Of a DNA stretch of 64,000 nucleotides, positions 53,201 through 60,228 are shown piece by piece (positions within the stretch are counted from its first letter, which is position 1; each line of letters begins with the position of its first letter). Origin of the DNA: Candidatus Rifleibacteriota bacterium (GTDB lineage Bacteria; Muiribacteriota; Ozemobacteria; Ozemobacterales; Ozemobacteraceae); assembly GCA_015233565.1 (NCBI GenBank), contig JADFXM010000005.1, positions 62,001 to 126,000 on the forward strand. Direction: 5' to 3'. Position numbers and translations under genes: made by a program. The notes under the pieces were generated by a model. That model had not been told where the DNA came from, made no database searches, and was given only the letters and a program-made list of their open reading frames with translations.

Positions 53201-54047
53201 TATCGCCGTCATATGCGGCAATTGTAACGGTGAAATTCAGATTGTGACCGGGAAGTGCCGGGACAGTAGAACCGGCTTGATTTATCACCGAAGCAGAAGT
53301 TACAGAGGGTGGCTTGGTATCGATATTCATTGTGAAGTCGCCATAACTCACTGTATTTCCACATGAATCGGCAATTTGTATGGGGAAAAGGCATGTAGTA
53401 TCCAGGCCATCAGGGAAAACAATTCCATTAAGGAAAAAATTAACAGGAGCTGACCATGTCATCCCATTAACAGCTGAAAGATTGGCCGCTGCCAAGTTAA
53501 TACTTGCACTCCCCATATCCGGGGAGCTCATCCCCTGAGAAAAGTTAACGACCTGTCCTTTTTTAACTGCGGTTCCGGAATAGGTCGAACCATCAACCGT
53601 CGCTGACAACAAAGCACTGCGATTCGGAGGGGAATTATCTACATATATGCTGCTACTCGGGGAATAGGGTACCGGCCCGCTAGCGTTAGAAATAATAAAT
53701 CTGGGAGTAAACGGAGAATTGTTAGATGTTCCACCAGTAACTACCCACGTTGCATCACCTCGCACAGTTGTTCCGGTGGTATTACAGGTCATTGTGACCA
53801 GTGGTCCACCGATTCCGGTTAAATCCACACTTGCGGCATTGGATGTAGCTAATTCATCGCTTGTAAAGATAACTTGAAAGTTCAATGTTTCGCCGATTGC
53901 AGCTTTTCCATCAACCTTCACAATCTCATTACTTACACTAATTGCCCCGGAAACCCCAACTGGCGGACCAGCAAAAGCCGGATCTGCTACAATGGTAGCC
54001 GCAACCAAAAGCAGCACATGGATTATCGCCCTTAGCCGCGATTTCAT
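41205..54047 (-). CDS. Giant exported Ig-like repeat protein with C-terminal FlgD-Ig domain
   Basis: The 4,280-residue protein has a signal peptide ending near PAFAGPP. The N-terminal third is built of about ten Ig-like repeats of roughly 110-130 residues, joined by linkers such as VDNSPP, IDTKPP and IDNEPP and each with AGN-type loops (DNAGN, DKAGN). Residues about 1,930-3,290 form four to five super-repeats of about 340 residues. Further on are Big_5-type units (LNFNQNVDENSV) and, in the last 110 residues, a FlgD-Ig-type domain (FPNPAREKSVIRI, VANGVYFCKI). It is probably a surface adhesin or filament. The absence of internal stops over 12.8 kb shows strong selection. A T9SS sorting domain is a less likely reading of the C-terminus. 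Confidence 0.93.
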   Translation of the reverse strand: MKSRLRAIIHVLLLVAATIVADPAFAGPPVGVSGAISVSNEIVKVDGKAAIGETLNFQVIFTSDELATSNAASVDLTGIGGPLVTMTCNTTGTTVRGDATWVVTGGTSNNSPFTPRFIISNASGPVPYSPSSSIYVDNSPPNRSALLSATVDGSTYSGTAVKKGQVVNFSQGMSSPDMGSASINLAAANLSAVNGMTWSAPVNFFLNGIVFPDGLDTTCLFPIQIADSCGNTVSYGDFTMNIDTKPPSVTSASVINQAGSTVPALPGHNLNFTVTIAAYDGDTAIASQSTMQNAGISMPTLTPTSSPTTGNSCTFQGTLNLPQNSAIHGSNYPFDFVVTDNAGNQTTFRAYLTSIDLDPPNQTTAQISVFQAAPNNNFNPPPWDSVASIGSRLVISSDITTSSGDTLSVTANLTSIGGPASYPLTLAYGNTYIATYTIPQGSLENDTDHTFSVYAKDQAGNIVYQSTTPNIRIDNFPPSFASTPTVTKSGGGSQFLLGDTLTITANANNVEYVQGGRVTVDLSAFGLSATTLMDNPSGNTFTKSFKLTTTTFVDNGGFSFKVTAVDDVGNPVTANSGAVGIDNEPPVLLSASYTVNPKLSASKQYVRIGDDLTLNVILASTTGSTAYDGQYVNVDLSSVGGSSNQPMNLSAGVYSFSFKVTAGSITDSAIFPLTISDNAGNGPTDKFYTPLTPLISIAQFDNNPPNPGALTVTGKDWVESVNVVNIGDQMTFTFPLTLSNPDDHGDATIDLSTIGGDSAATMTYSNSSYFLAFTATSTLTNLKNSAYYFKASVSDKAGNIVTVTNGPTSVDCWPPKIQSVLVSPSSAVIGSSLSFHVKTAEEDGGVPFLDLSALGLSATQNMTASTTAHGWDYTTTVATGSLYNETSASFMATIKDVSGNIATAVSPAITLDNVPPKTSGVLAVSWNDVPADGKIKLGDTLSFSLQMNEDVGQIGTAYLDLTAVGGGAAVAMVPPPFPTGNYVYTFTTTQTTQEYDNYSFKASLTDSSGNKFISTASAILHIDCFPPSFSNSGILITNTNNDNPVSTVANIGDLIIVFSSMSNAADSLASATIMVGSTQVATSSLVYNTTRGRYEAIFTVPEANGAWGNLNGNQISYLLTASDDAGNPASQTFGISAFTVDNTRPTISSLQWLPDPPLINVASGNPVTFLSVNADLGEPVSKGILDLSQYPGAPASGVLGINGNTVGTSSVSLSKYSQTDFIQATFTMYLYDQGGNYASTSKMFKIDTKRPQIVAARFDGTTLSIDFSETVQNIDISQISIRGTDGIGLATYTTLSTLTDTLVNNFNSCDVTLSLEKRKILTNWAAQPLSLWVKSDNFAPFLDLSGNWGVGIDNYPISLTSTVWRDPPAITAFSVSQTWPQTPSMQVDFLFSKNIDPATLLASNGVFFTTSSDFTSVDYRTGYVIQPTDTIQWVDQKHLKISLSTNGGIWFARKLGSGTATLKFATRTPASILLKDDLGKPMTAISVTSPLTATVSRPYTVPPPPFGFAIQSASSLQPVLDLSGAGTLTINTTDLALLYWSDFETSDQNLPLMGMPIPNSQKRVTAFQGAIQVWDLNVSPATYVTLNLQPLDINLNSAIASTQIILQLAPNDMQNVLGLYRNDSSPNLKLKVLSGAFMNWWGQPNIAYETSNPGNLQVIPGSPQPCQLAACALSTSSPVGWRNAGDLIFEFEILPSTYGAGWMPIASTTPQAQIVRLDDGTVVTTGTFLGWATRKVSSDSSPRFVARFQNASALPNNVQRVPSRADISNVSDAFQNKYNFSAVNVYNISGRSDSGPNGFLTASQTFVIDSSPPSVTGIIPSPGPIGQAPIGGFTCLVNYSESMDTSVAAQPSLELGTGTTTIPFFFIDWENSSQTAKFGNAQALTSLTPNGLWTYKTSGGRDAAANPLPAPAYSSLEIRTKSPAPSLLILTRQPKIFDSLILQNQPFSPLVGDGSATLRFDYVSNPDFVPHRLLVFSSSDIGIATFTLSPGNPAFSFFPNDQNSWSTGYYPGNNIGPVSYKVKVMDTIGNVSAGYVGSLTFDSRPPSVSSFTIADGGGIATDTGDGNGLIRYHSPLLGPAVINLQTDSNDPLLIVALPPGKTATEEYYLTNTSPSTNYSASVNTSSWSDGSTVLCSADLAGNFGTGLQPNLRIVLDRVAPNVIGVSPSRPFGVVPTGKGAFDLNFSKQMNTGIVPTVSLVFGSVSIRLGGTAPSCWQSRTVCRLTNIDPIVNLPIGTYTFQISGARDFAGNTVNSSSFQVWIDSQGTPATINVLTRQPRISNSVLVNSPYSPFVGQSSATIEISYSAAIPSNPPYWLLTYDSSGVNVATFGVVNGYPAVSTFSIDPGFWAPGKAPGANIGPLQYSFKLLDYLGNISDSSIGTITYDSLPTTITQLSFSDGNNGIASAGIRYYSPLLGAASITIQTDSTDAQRMMIASDQFSFPSLIQMDPNGSSHVGMIPVSIGECVATITFADPAGNIALGTGATFSLKIDRTPPIVIVASPSSRLGGADAEGKLFEITFSEPMQPAFVPDVRLELNSSIIQLKPLGTNPWKNPYTCRFTNRDPIRGVAVGTYTYMVWTGKDYAGNENLPASQQVYINSSGAIPPLTVLTKQPVVFPGVLINQPFSTLVGDGSASIKLDFASESLGAAPDQLLVFDNSQNQVATLPISAGTPGFAAFPGQFGYWASGKFPSSNIGPVEYSFLVLDALGNVSSTTVGKLVFDSKPAVMSNFTFDDGGRGLTISGVKYYSPALGSATITMQSDATDSQRLVIASSVATFPETAILQANGTTHSVIYGTSLADCLATFSVVDLAGNQAVGNKLSIQVDGTKPRVVSATPVKPLGALAPETGNFEISFSESMRTDVAPVASLRFKDYIITLKPLGSPPSCWKDSKTCRFTNLEALSSFITATYSYQISGATDFAGNICETPAIGSFPVYINPVDPIYQVVFRSRQDTISSDIQIDKAFSPFVSPFQGTLSFSKSNTAPNVPKNVWVYTPGEVPLASMPIIMNGTVGTVTVNAPFFKSPGEVGPLSYSLKVEDTNGFLSTIVKQITYDGLPPSVDSIEFPNVSDAATFSAFYNPLLQGDLTVKVKTQTPDSVRILLNGGAGTQSFRLDNTAFYYAGTIPASSFASISDGEVSLTVADDAGNLARGLSPSKKVILDRNPPTIGGFSSLPVSPIRYTPAGQATFTVVFSEPMNPLASGVPSLFLSTGTSRITCRFVTWINNTTAVFNNDIMIAGDAPQGPWDAQISGFDLANNRSNTTLSSALSISARGPIVTNWRAESYQVTTASQPYPLGVLVNAPFSMSIQQNSAILNFDVAQAPAQPVYLHFIDNNVDVATGIVAFSGIHGRFIWKNGTGPNPSDVRTYLIKLSDALGNYSLETFNWTADPVPPKVNSLAITGGVVSPINGSILFNPALQYSVNLVWEITGEALPPVLRVRSISATSTWLMSQNASINGSKWLSRFNGNDQNGLPLLEGAYQLDSADAAGNIGISTNGATTSAVVILDTTPPAIGTVTTRVNGEDRSRYAPIKGDLEIIVLSTDSLTPSGIWKVDITSDSGTLIKSVLLQDNAGSFRAVWNGTGNDGKIVPDGYYRLYPSDLTGNRSSSYGIVYLVNTEFKVTSVTQISEKSVVLNFNQNVDENSVQGAVVTFDPNGPIVNTLSLSAPAQIRVDIADSLIDSTFYKVTVGSGTVQSADGIPIVLGKNSGSFTADTKGPTISKVGFDGITNSRNFIVYFNEKIVQNSAETLSNYTLTLNTRQISLNSASMRSDSKSVQISTSEDLLSAQTYKVAAVGISDMLGNQSSGSSSEYSFKGIDLIPPVINLAAFSNPSNEYDVVIAVNVNEELSAAPTCTVSRGGTQISQVTMNSGTKPNYYMTGLSLDPSSSGMINIRIDASDLAGNAGFSETSFSVAMINASQRASVVSFDKRVTGIFPKGSLKANTLVKIIQQNIVANQPQNKVSGNQKSHVSGRLLPEYKTWAEITNPGSASSSQAQELTPIGSGYEISFSAKNLLGTFSVEVSTADVVASSGFGLFYLDENNIWQWVDSQDKKVVRSANCSRPSLMALMMDMKPPQLSIASSEISNLLFNDERPKFSGRATDLGSGLDLNKIVGIVDGFENPVRKINSDGDFEFVPVAPLCGGRHEIKFRAADRSGNLTESPSIRFEVDPGFKLGRIVSFPNPAREKSVIRIDANRGDIPQDSIEVAVYDSAGHRVRELDQVKVSNEKFGASARYLYEIPWDLKNEDGKKVANGVYFCKIKFRDPTNSDKQIKRIEKIAVLR
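44170..48260 (-). repeat. Four to five 1.0-kb super-repeats inside the giant gene
   Basis: The anchor LTRQP or its variants is coded at 48246-48260, 47214-47228, 46206-46220 and 45189-45203, giving periods of 1,032, 1,008 and 1,017 bp. Each copy holds three subdomains: a strand set with SPLVGDGSA, a block with YYSPLLG and QTDS, and a block with F-SEPM and CRFTN. A fifth, degenerate copy begins near 44170. Copies are diverged at DNA level, so the duplication is old. Confidence 0.8.
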
Positions 54048-54416
54048 TGAGTTTGCCCCCGAAAATCAAAAAATTCCTGCATCATCTCCGAACAGAACAT
54101 ATTATTTTTAATTTTTGAGATGATAACTAATTGCCAATAAACCAATTCAACTATCGGTAATTACGCAGTGATTTTTTAGGGGGAATATTTCAACCCGATA
54201 ATGGAAATCATTTGTTTAGCCCATAAAAGTAGTAAAAACTTGCCATTTTCATTTTTTTCCGATTGTAGGATGCTTATTCTAATTTGTTTTCGAGGTGGCA
54301 CGATGATTAAAAAATGGGAAATGGATCCCCGATCTGACTGTCCTAATCTTTTGCGATTGCCACTAGGCCAAGATGCGTGAGCTCTTTGGGGAACTGATGT
54401 AAGAAAGATAGCGATC
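54048..54416. other. Divergent intergenic region at the edge of the efflux island
   Basis: No gene supported. The left part is AT-rich and carries a candidate promoter for the giant gene; the right part, from about 54280, is visibly GC-richer and matches the efflux operon that follows. No direct repeats or integrase remnants mark the join. Confidence 0.5.
54099..54126 (-). promoter_or_regulatory. Candidate promoter of the giant repeat protein
   Basis: On the minus strand TTATCA (54121-54126) and TAATAT (54099-54104) are separated by 16 bp, giving a leader of about 45 bases. Each hexamer matches the consensus at four positions, so support is modest. Confidence 0.3.
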
Positions 54417-55826
54417 GTGTTTAAAAAGCTACGAACCAGATACGACCACCCAATAAGAGTTGCGGCGATGATGTTGGCTGCAAGTATTGCTGTTTTTGCG
54501 CAACTGCCACCCCAGCCGGTCTGTTTAACCATCATGCAAGCAGTTGATGCCGCTCTGCGCAACTACCCCTCAGTACGAGTCTCACAAGAACGAATAAGCG
54601 CAGCAGGGGCGGAAATTCAATTAGCGCGGACCACTTACTTACCGCGTGTAGACATGCTAGCGCAGGCGAATCGTGCAACCAGGAATAACATCTCTGGACT
54701 ACTGTTTCCCCAAGGTATCATCCCTTCCATGTCTGGTCCTGTTCTCAGTACTGACAATTTGGGAGCCGCGTGGGGCAGCGCTGTCGGGACGTTGGTCACC
54801 TGGGAACCCTTTGACTTTGGCCTACGGACGGCGAGCGTAGCTGCCACTACTGCAGCCAGGTCTCGTTCAGAGGCAACGTTGAAGCGAACTCAGCTCGATG
54901 TAGCCGTGGCGGCGGCGGATGCTTATGTGACACTGATAGCAGCACAGGACATGGTCCGAGCTGCGCAGGCTGGAGTAGACCGTGCAGACGCACTCTTCCG
55001 AACGATCAGCGCGCTCGTGAACGCCAAGTTACGCCCAGGTGCAGACTCATCGCGAGCCGAAGCGGAACTTGCAGCAGCGCGAACGCAAGTGATTCAGACT
55101 CAACAGGCTGTTGAGATTGCCCGGGCGAATCTATCCCAGTTCGTGGGACTGGAGCCCGCCCAAATTACGGTCTCTGCACCCAGATTGCTTCAGTTGCCCC
55201 CCGAGCAAGCAGTTCTGGCGTTCAATACGGCCACAAATCCCGTCTCGATGGAGCAGAACGCGGTAGTGGAGCAGGTGAGAGCGCAACTTAGGATTCTCAA
55301 GCGGTCCTACTTTCCTCGCTTCTTGCTTCAAGGTGCCGCCTATTCGCGTGGAACCGGAGCTGAGGCAAACGGAACGAACCTTGGGGGTTTCCACGGTCTG
55401 GCTCCTAGCACACAAAATTACGCTCTTGGCTTTACTGTAACCTTTCCTGTGTTCGATCGCCCGGCTATTCGGGCACGGGAGGCTGAACAATCTGCGACGA
55501 TCCGCGCGGAGACGGCTCGGTATCAGCAGATTTCATCAGATTTGAAAACCAGATGGAATGTGGCTGTCGCGACCATGGAGGGTGCAAGGAATGTGGCTGT
55601 TAACACTCCGATCCAAGTAGCAGCCGCACGCGCCGCGACAAATCAAACGACAGCTCGTTATCAGTCCGGGCTCGGCAATATTGACGCAGTTGCAGAAGCA
55701 CATCGGCTACTAACCCAGGCAGAGATTGATGACGCGCTTGCCCGCCTCAATTGTTGGCGTGGATTGCTCGGAATTGCTGCTGCTGCTGGGGATATTCAGC
55801 CATTTCTTGCCGAAGCAAGTAAATAA
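54417..55826 (+). CDS. TolC-family outer-membrane efflux channel
   Basis: The 469-residue product starts at GTG 54417 and has a signal peptide (RVAAMMLAASIAVFA). Two internally similar outer-membrane efflux protein halves of long Ala/Arg/Gln-rich helices follow (for example ANLSQFVGLEP and the second-half equivalent). It forms the outer-membrane exit duct of a tripartite pump. GC content is visibly higher than in the flanking genes: two sampled 60-base lines contain 33 and 38 G or C. The RND gene follows after 22 bp. Confidence 0.88.
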   Translation: MFKKLRTRYDHPIRVAAMMLAASIAVFAQLPPQPVCLTIMQAVDAALRNYPSVRVSQERISAAGAEIQLARTTYLPRVDMLAQANRATRNNISGLLFPQGIIPSMSGPVLSTDNLGAAWGSAVGTLVTWEPFDFGLRTASVAATTAARSRSEATLKRTQLDVAVAAADAYVTLIAAQDMVRAAQAGVDRADALFRTISALVNAKLRPGADSSRAEAELAAARTQVIQTQQAVEIARANLSQFVGLEPAQITVSAPRLLQLPPEQAVLAFNTATNPVSMEQNAVVEQVRAQLRILKRSYFPRFLLQGAAYSRGTGAEANGTNLGGFHGLAPSTQNYALGFTVTFPVFDRPAIRAREAEQSATIRAETARYQQISSDLKTRWNVAVATMEGARNVAVNTPIQVAAARAATNQTTARYQSGLGNIDAVAEAHRLLTQAEIDDALARLNCWRGLLGIAAAAGDIQPFLAEASK

Positions 55827-55848
55827 GTTTCGAAAAGGGAAAGATAAA

Positions 55849-58800
55849 TTGGGCCTTGTCCTAGCTGCTCTTAGCAGACCAATAACCGTCGTCATAGCTC
55901 TAATTTCAATTGCTCTATGCGCCGTACTCACGGGCCTGCGAATGCCGATCGACATCTTCCCGCAAGTAGGAGACCCGGCGATCTACGTAGCCCAGCCATA
56001 TGGCGGCATGGACCCAGCCCAAATGGAAGGATATCTTACCTATTACTACGAGTATCACTTCCTCTATATCACCGGGATCGATCGTATAGAGAGCAAAACC
56101 ATCCAGGGTGCGGCCCTCATGAAACTGGTGTTTCACGAGGGAACCGATATGAACCAGGCTATGTCGGAAACCGTTGGATATGTCAACCGGGCCCGCGCCT
56201 TCATGCCGCCGGGCACCGTTCCGCCGTTTATCACCCGTTTTGACGCGGGAAGTGTGGCCGTCGGGCAACTTGTCTTCAGCAGCGCAACTCATTCGCAAGG
56301 AGAGTTACAAGACTTCGCGCTGAATCGCGTCCGACCGTTGTTTGCCACTCTCTCTGGGGTATCCGCGCCCCCTCCATTTGGTGGAAATCAGAGGGCAATC
56401 GTTATCACGCTCGACCCGGATAAGCTGAAGCAATATCGCATTTCTCCGGATGAAGCGATCTCCGCTGTCAGTAAATCCAGCTTGGTCATGCCATCTGGGA
56501 ATATGTGTATCGGGACGATCAATCGTATCGCGAGAACCAACTCTGCTCTTGGTGGAAATCTTTCTGAGCTCCTAAGCACACCGATCCGCCCCGTGTCAGG
56601 GACGACCGTCTTCCTACACGACATTGGGAGCATCGAGAGCGGCACCGACCTTGTTACTGCCTATGCTCACGTCAATGGGAAGCGCACTGTATACATTCCA
56701 GTCACCAAGCGCGCGGACGCATCCACGCTAGCTGTGATCAACGCCGTTAAGGCAGCGATACCCGATTTTAAGAAAGCTGTTCCCGAGGATGTCGACGTAC
56801 GGCTGGAATTTGACCAATCAATATATGTGACCAATTCAATTCGCGGCTTGATACTCGAAGGGCTGCTTGGTGCAGTTCTTACAGGTTTGATGGTGTTGAT
56901 CTTCCTACGCGACTGGCGGAGTGCCGTGATTGTGGTCATGAACATTCCGTTTGCATTGCTCAGTGCCGTAATTCTCCTGTGGGCTTCGGGGCAAACCATC
57001 AATATCATGACACTCGGGGGCTTGGCGCTGGCCGTCGGAGTCCTGGTCGACGAGGCAACAGTATCGATTGAGAATATTCACACCCAGATGATCCCAGGCG
57101 TTTCGCGCGCGCGTGCCGTGGTTCAAGCCTCCAGCAATACGGCGATGGCACGACTGCTTTCGATGCTGTGCATTCTTGCAGTGTTCGTCCCGTCATTCTT
57201 TATGATCGGGGTAAGCCGGCAGCTTTTCGTCCCATTGTCGCTTGCCGTTGGATTCGCAATGATTGCATCTTATCTGCTTTCCAGCAGTCTGGTTCCTGTT
57301 TTCTCGGTCTGGCTGATGAAGGAAACACATCTCGGCGAAGAACAGGAAGGACTCTTTGGGCGTCTGAGGGCTCTCTATTCAAGCTATCTTGGACTAGTCC
57401 TCAGATTGCGCTGGCCCGTTGTTCTTGCGTATCTTGCCGTCTCGCTCGGAGCCGTATACATGCTCTTGCCGCAGATGGGAACGGAGATCTTTCCCGATTC
57501 GAACGCGCCATTGCTGCGGCTCCGCCTCCGAGCTCCCACGGGAACACGAGTAGAGGAGACCGAGCGCATCGTGCTTCGTGCGCTTGACGTTATTCGCCGC
57601 GAAATTGGGCCGGATAATATTTCGATCACCAGCGATTTCGTTGGAGTGGTGCCCCCCAGTTACCCCGTGGATCTGATTCACCTGTTTACCAGTGGTCCCC
57701 AGGAAGCGGTGATTCAAGTGGCGGTTAAAACCGAAATACCAAGAGGAGAAGCGTTACGGGAAAGACTGCGAACAGCTCTACAGCGTGAATTGCCCGCTTG
57801 CCAGTTTTCCTTCGAGGCAGGGGACATCGTTAGCCAAGTAATGGGCTTCGGTTCGCCGACACCGATCGAGGTGGCCATTCAAGGAATCAACCTGCAAGAT
57901 AATTACTCATACGCTAAGAAAGTCCAGACCGAAGTCACGAAGCTTCCTTTCCTTCGAGATCTTCAATTTGCACAGGAAGTCAACTACCCGACAATAGATA
58001 TCGAGGTTAACCGGGACCGCGCCGGGCAGTTCGGCTTGACAATGGCCGATGTGGTTCGGTCCGTCGTGCCAACTACCTCGTCGTCCCGTTTCACCCAGCC
58101 GAATTACTGGCGCGATCCAAACTCCGGCAATGCATTCCAGATCCAGGTCCAACTGCCTCAGAATCGTGTGCAAAGCGTGGAAGATATTGGCAATCTTCCG
58201 GTTATGCATAATGGCTTCATGAATACAGAACTCAAAAATATTGCGGACTTAAAGTTTGGAACCATGCCCGGGCTGATTGAGCGTAACAACGGGCAGCGTG
58301 TAATCAGTCTGACTGCTAACCTCAGTGGAGTTGCCCTCGGTGAAGCCCTGCCAAGGCTGAATGCCTCCCTAGCCCTCGTCGGAACGCCTCCCAGAGGAAT
58401 CAGTGTCAAATACCGAGGACAAATCCCTCCGCTCATACAGACAACTTCCGGATTACAAGTAGGTTTGTTGCTCGCAATCGTAGTAATTTTCCTTCTCCTA
58501 TCGGCAAACTTCCAATCCATGCTGCTGGCTCTCACCGTAATTCTTACAGTTCCGGCAGTGCTCTGCGGCGTTCTACTCGCACTCTTGATCACTGGAACAA
58601 CCCTGAATATTCAGTCGTTTATGGGAGCAATCATGGCCATCGGAATTTCCGTCGCAAACTCCATTCTACTTGTCACATTCGCCGAGCGTTACCGGCTCGA
58701 GGGAAGAGCGCTGCTCGAAGCCACGCGCGAAGGAGCCGGCAGTCGCCTGCGAGCAATTCTCATGACCGCAGCCGCAATGGTTTTCGGCATGGTACCAATG

Positions 58801-58995
58801 GCCATCGGATTCGGTGAAGGTGGATCGCAATCGGCGCCACTCGGCCGAGCAGTAATCGGCGGCCTTCTTTTATCGACGTTCGCAACGCTGACGATTTTGC
58901 CGTCTATCTATGCCATTCTCCAGAGCAAAGCATCCATCATTTCTCCATCTCTCAATCCAATGGATCCAATGAGCAAATATTATGACTCGAAGTAA
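55849..58995 (+). CDS. RND efflux pump inner-membrane transporter
   Basis: I start at TTG 55849, spaced 8 bp from AAGGGA, because an upstream in-frame start at 55726 would overlap tolC by 100 bases and add a non-family leader. The 1,048 residues match the usual RND length. Twelve membrane helices are arranged as one near the N-terminus, five to six at about 335-540, and the repeat in the second half; large periplasmic loops lie between. The TM4 region GLALAVGVLVDEATVSIENI has the acidic residue expected for proton relay (here Asp then Glu). The substrate class is unclear; the CzcA metal motif is not obvious, so multidrug type is favoured. Confidence 0.9.
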   Translation: MGLVLAALSRPITVVIALISIALCAVLTGLRMPIDIFPQVGDPAIYVAQPYGGMDPAQMEGYLTYYYEYHFLYITGIDRIESKTIQGAALMKLVFHEGTDMNQAMSETVGYVNRARAFMPPGTVPPFITRFDAGSVAVGQLVFSSATHSQGELQDFALNRVRPLFATLSGVSAPPPFGGNQRAIVITLDPDKLKQYRISPDEAISAVSKSSLVMPSGNMCIGTINRIARTNSALGGNLSELLSTPIRPVSGTTVFLHDIGSIESGTDLVTAYAHVNGKRTVYIPVTKRADASTLAVINAVKAAIPDFKKAVPEDVDVRLEFDQSIYVTNSIRGLILEGLLGAVLTGLMVLIFLRDWRSAVIVVMNIPFALLSAVILLWASGQTINIMTLGGLALAVGVLVDEATVSIENIHTQMIPGVSRARAVVQASSNTAMARLLSMLCILAVFVPSFFMIGVSRQLFVPLSLAVGFAMIASYLLSSSLVPVFSVWLMKETHLGEEQEGLFGRLRALYSSYLGLVLRLRWPVVLAYLAVSLGAVYMLLPQMGTEIFPDSNAPLLRLRLRAPTGTRVEETERIVLRALDVIRREIGPDNISITSDFVGVVPPSYPVDLIHLFTSGPQEAVIQVAVKTEIPRGEALRERLRTALQRELPACQFSFEAGDIVSQVMGFGSPTPIEVAIQGINLQDNYSYAKKVQTEVTKLPFLRDLQFAQEVNYPTIDIEVNRDRAGQFGLTMADVVRSVVPTTSSSRFTQPNYWRDPNSGNAFQIQVQLPQNRVQSVEDIGNLPVMHNGFMNTELKNIADLKFGTMPGLIERNNGQRVISLTANLSGVALGEALPRLNASLALVGTPPRGISVKYRGQIPPLIQTTSGLQVGLLLAIVVIFLLLSANFQSMLLALTVILTVPAVLCGVLLALLITGTTLNIQSFMGAIMAIGISVANSILLVTFAERYRLEGRALLEATREGAGSRLRAILMTAAAMVFGMVPMAIGFGEGGSQSAPLGRAVIGGLLLSTFATLTILPSIYAILQSKASIISPSLNPMDPMSKYYDSK

Positions 58996-60082
58996 CATTT
59001 ATCTCACCTTGACAATCGGAGTATTCCTTGCTTTCGCATCTCTCGCCTGGTCGCAGACCACCGATCTTGCAACTGTGGTTGAGAAGGTGGCATCGCGAAC
59101 CATCGATCTGCCGGGTGAGATCGCCCCGTTCCTGAGCGTCTCACTTCATGCTAGGGTGCCGGGATACGTCGATCGCATCCTCGTTGACCGAGGAAGTCTT
59201 GTTAAGCAAGGAGATCTTCTCGTCGAACTCAGTGCTCCAGAAATGGCTGCACAGATTGCCGAAGCAGAGTCGAAAGTGCAGTCGGCGAATGCAGATCGCC
59301 TCCAAGCGGAAGCACAATTGGCAGCCGCGCGAAGCACCTACGAGAGCATGAAAAACGCGGCCAAAACGGCTGGAGCTATAGCAGGCAATGAATTGACCCA
59401 AGCCGAAAAGCAGGTGGACGCTCTGAAGGCGCTCGCCAATTCCCGCCAACAAGCAGTCAGGGGAGCGGCGGCTACGGTTCGCTCACTGAAGAGCGTTGAG
59501 ACATACCTGAAAATCACGGCGCCGTTTGACGGGGTGGTGACAGACCGCCTGGTCCACCCGGGAGCCCTTGTCGGCCCTGGCCCTAACCCAGTAATACTCA
59601 TCCTCCAACAGGTTTCGCATTTGAGACTTGTGGTAGCTGTTCCCGAAGAAAACGTTGGCGGAATCATACTTGGAGTCAATATGGCCTTCAGCGTTCCCGC
59701 ACACCCGGAGCAAACTTATTCTGGAACAGTGGCACGAATTGCGCAGGTGTTGGACCAGACCACCCGTACAATGGCAGTCGAACTGGATGTTTTAAACCAA
59801 GATGGATCTTTGGCTCCGGGTATGTATCCGACAGTAAAGTGGCAAGTTCATCCGACACACCCGCTGCTCTTTGTCCCTAAGACCAGCGTGGTCACAACAA
59901 CGGAGCGCACATTCGTTGTACGGAACGATAATGGTCAGGCACGGTGGGTAGACGTCAGAAAAGGTTTTGTCGAAGGTGACCTTGTTGAGATCCTTGGCGA
60001 GCTGAAAGCCGGCGACATGGTTGTCCGACGAGCGACGGACGAAATTCGAGACGGTACTCCCTTGCCGATTCAGTCCAAATAG
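58982..60082 (+). CDS. RND periplasmic adaptor (membrane fusion protein)
   Basis: The 366-residue product has a signal peptide ending near LAWSQ, a biotinyl-lipoyl half-motif (VPGYVDRILVDRGSLVKQGD), an alpha hairpin at about 95-165, the second half-motif ITAPFDGVVTDRLVHPG and beta-barrel and membrane-proximal domains. It joins the RND pump to the TolC channel. The gene overlaps the RND gene by 14 bases, and the operon order is channel, pump, adaptor. GC content remains high to the end of this gene and falls directly after it. Confidence 0.92.
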   Translation: MTRSNIYLTLTIGVFLAFASLAWSQTTDLATVVEKVASRTIDLPGEIAPFLSVSLHARVPGYVDRILVDRGSLVKQGDLLVELSAPEMAAQIAEAESKVQSANADRLQAEAQLAAARSTYESMKNAAKTAGAIAGNELTQAEKQVDALKALANSRQQAVRGAAATVRSLKSVETYLKITAPFDGVVTDRLVHPGALVGPGPNPVILILQQVSHLRLVVAVPEENVGGIILGVNMAFSVPAHPEQTYSGTVARIAQVLDQTTRTMAVELDVLNQDGSLAPGMYPTVKWQVHPTHPLLFVPKTSVVTTTERTFVVRNDNGQARWVDVRKGFVEGDLVEILGELKAGDMVVRRATDEIRDGTPLPIQSK

Positions 60083-60228
60083 TGTACAGTTCAACATCGC
60101 TTTAAAATTCACACAATGTTTCTACATCTTATTTATTTGAATTCAATCCCTGTCAGGTACTTAATTTCATCTTTTGGGAAGGAAAAGACCTAAAATTTTT
60201 GAAGTCGTTTGGCCCTGGAAAAAATCTT

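Noticed and set aside
53938-54047. Alternative reading of the giant protein C-terminus as a type IX secretion signal
   Set aside because: The end of the protein (bases 41205-41530) fits FlgD-Ig better, and no T9SS component is in the window; the N-terminal signal peptide at the listed bases is ordinary.
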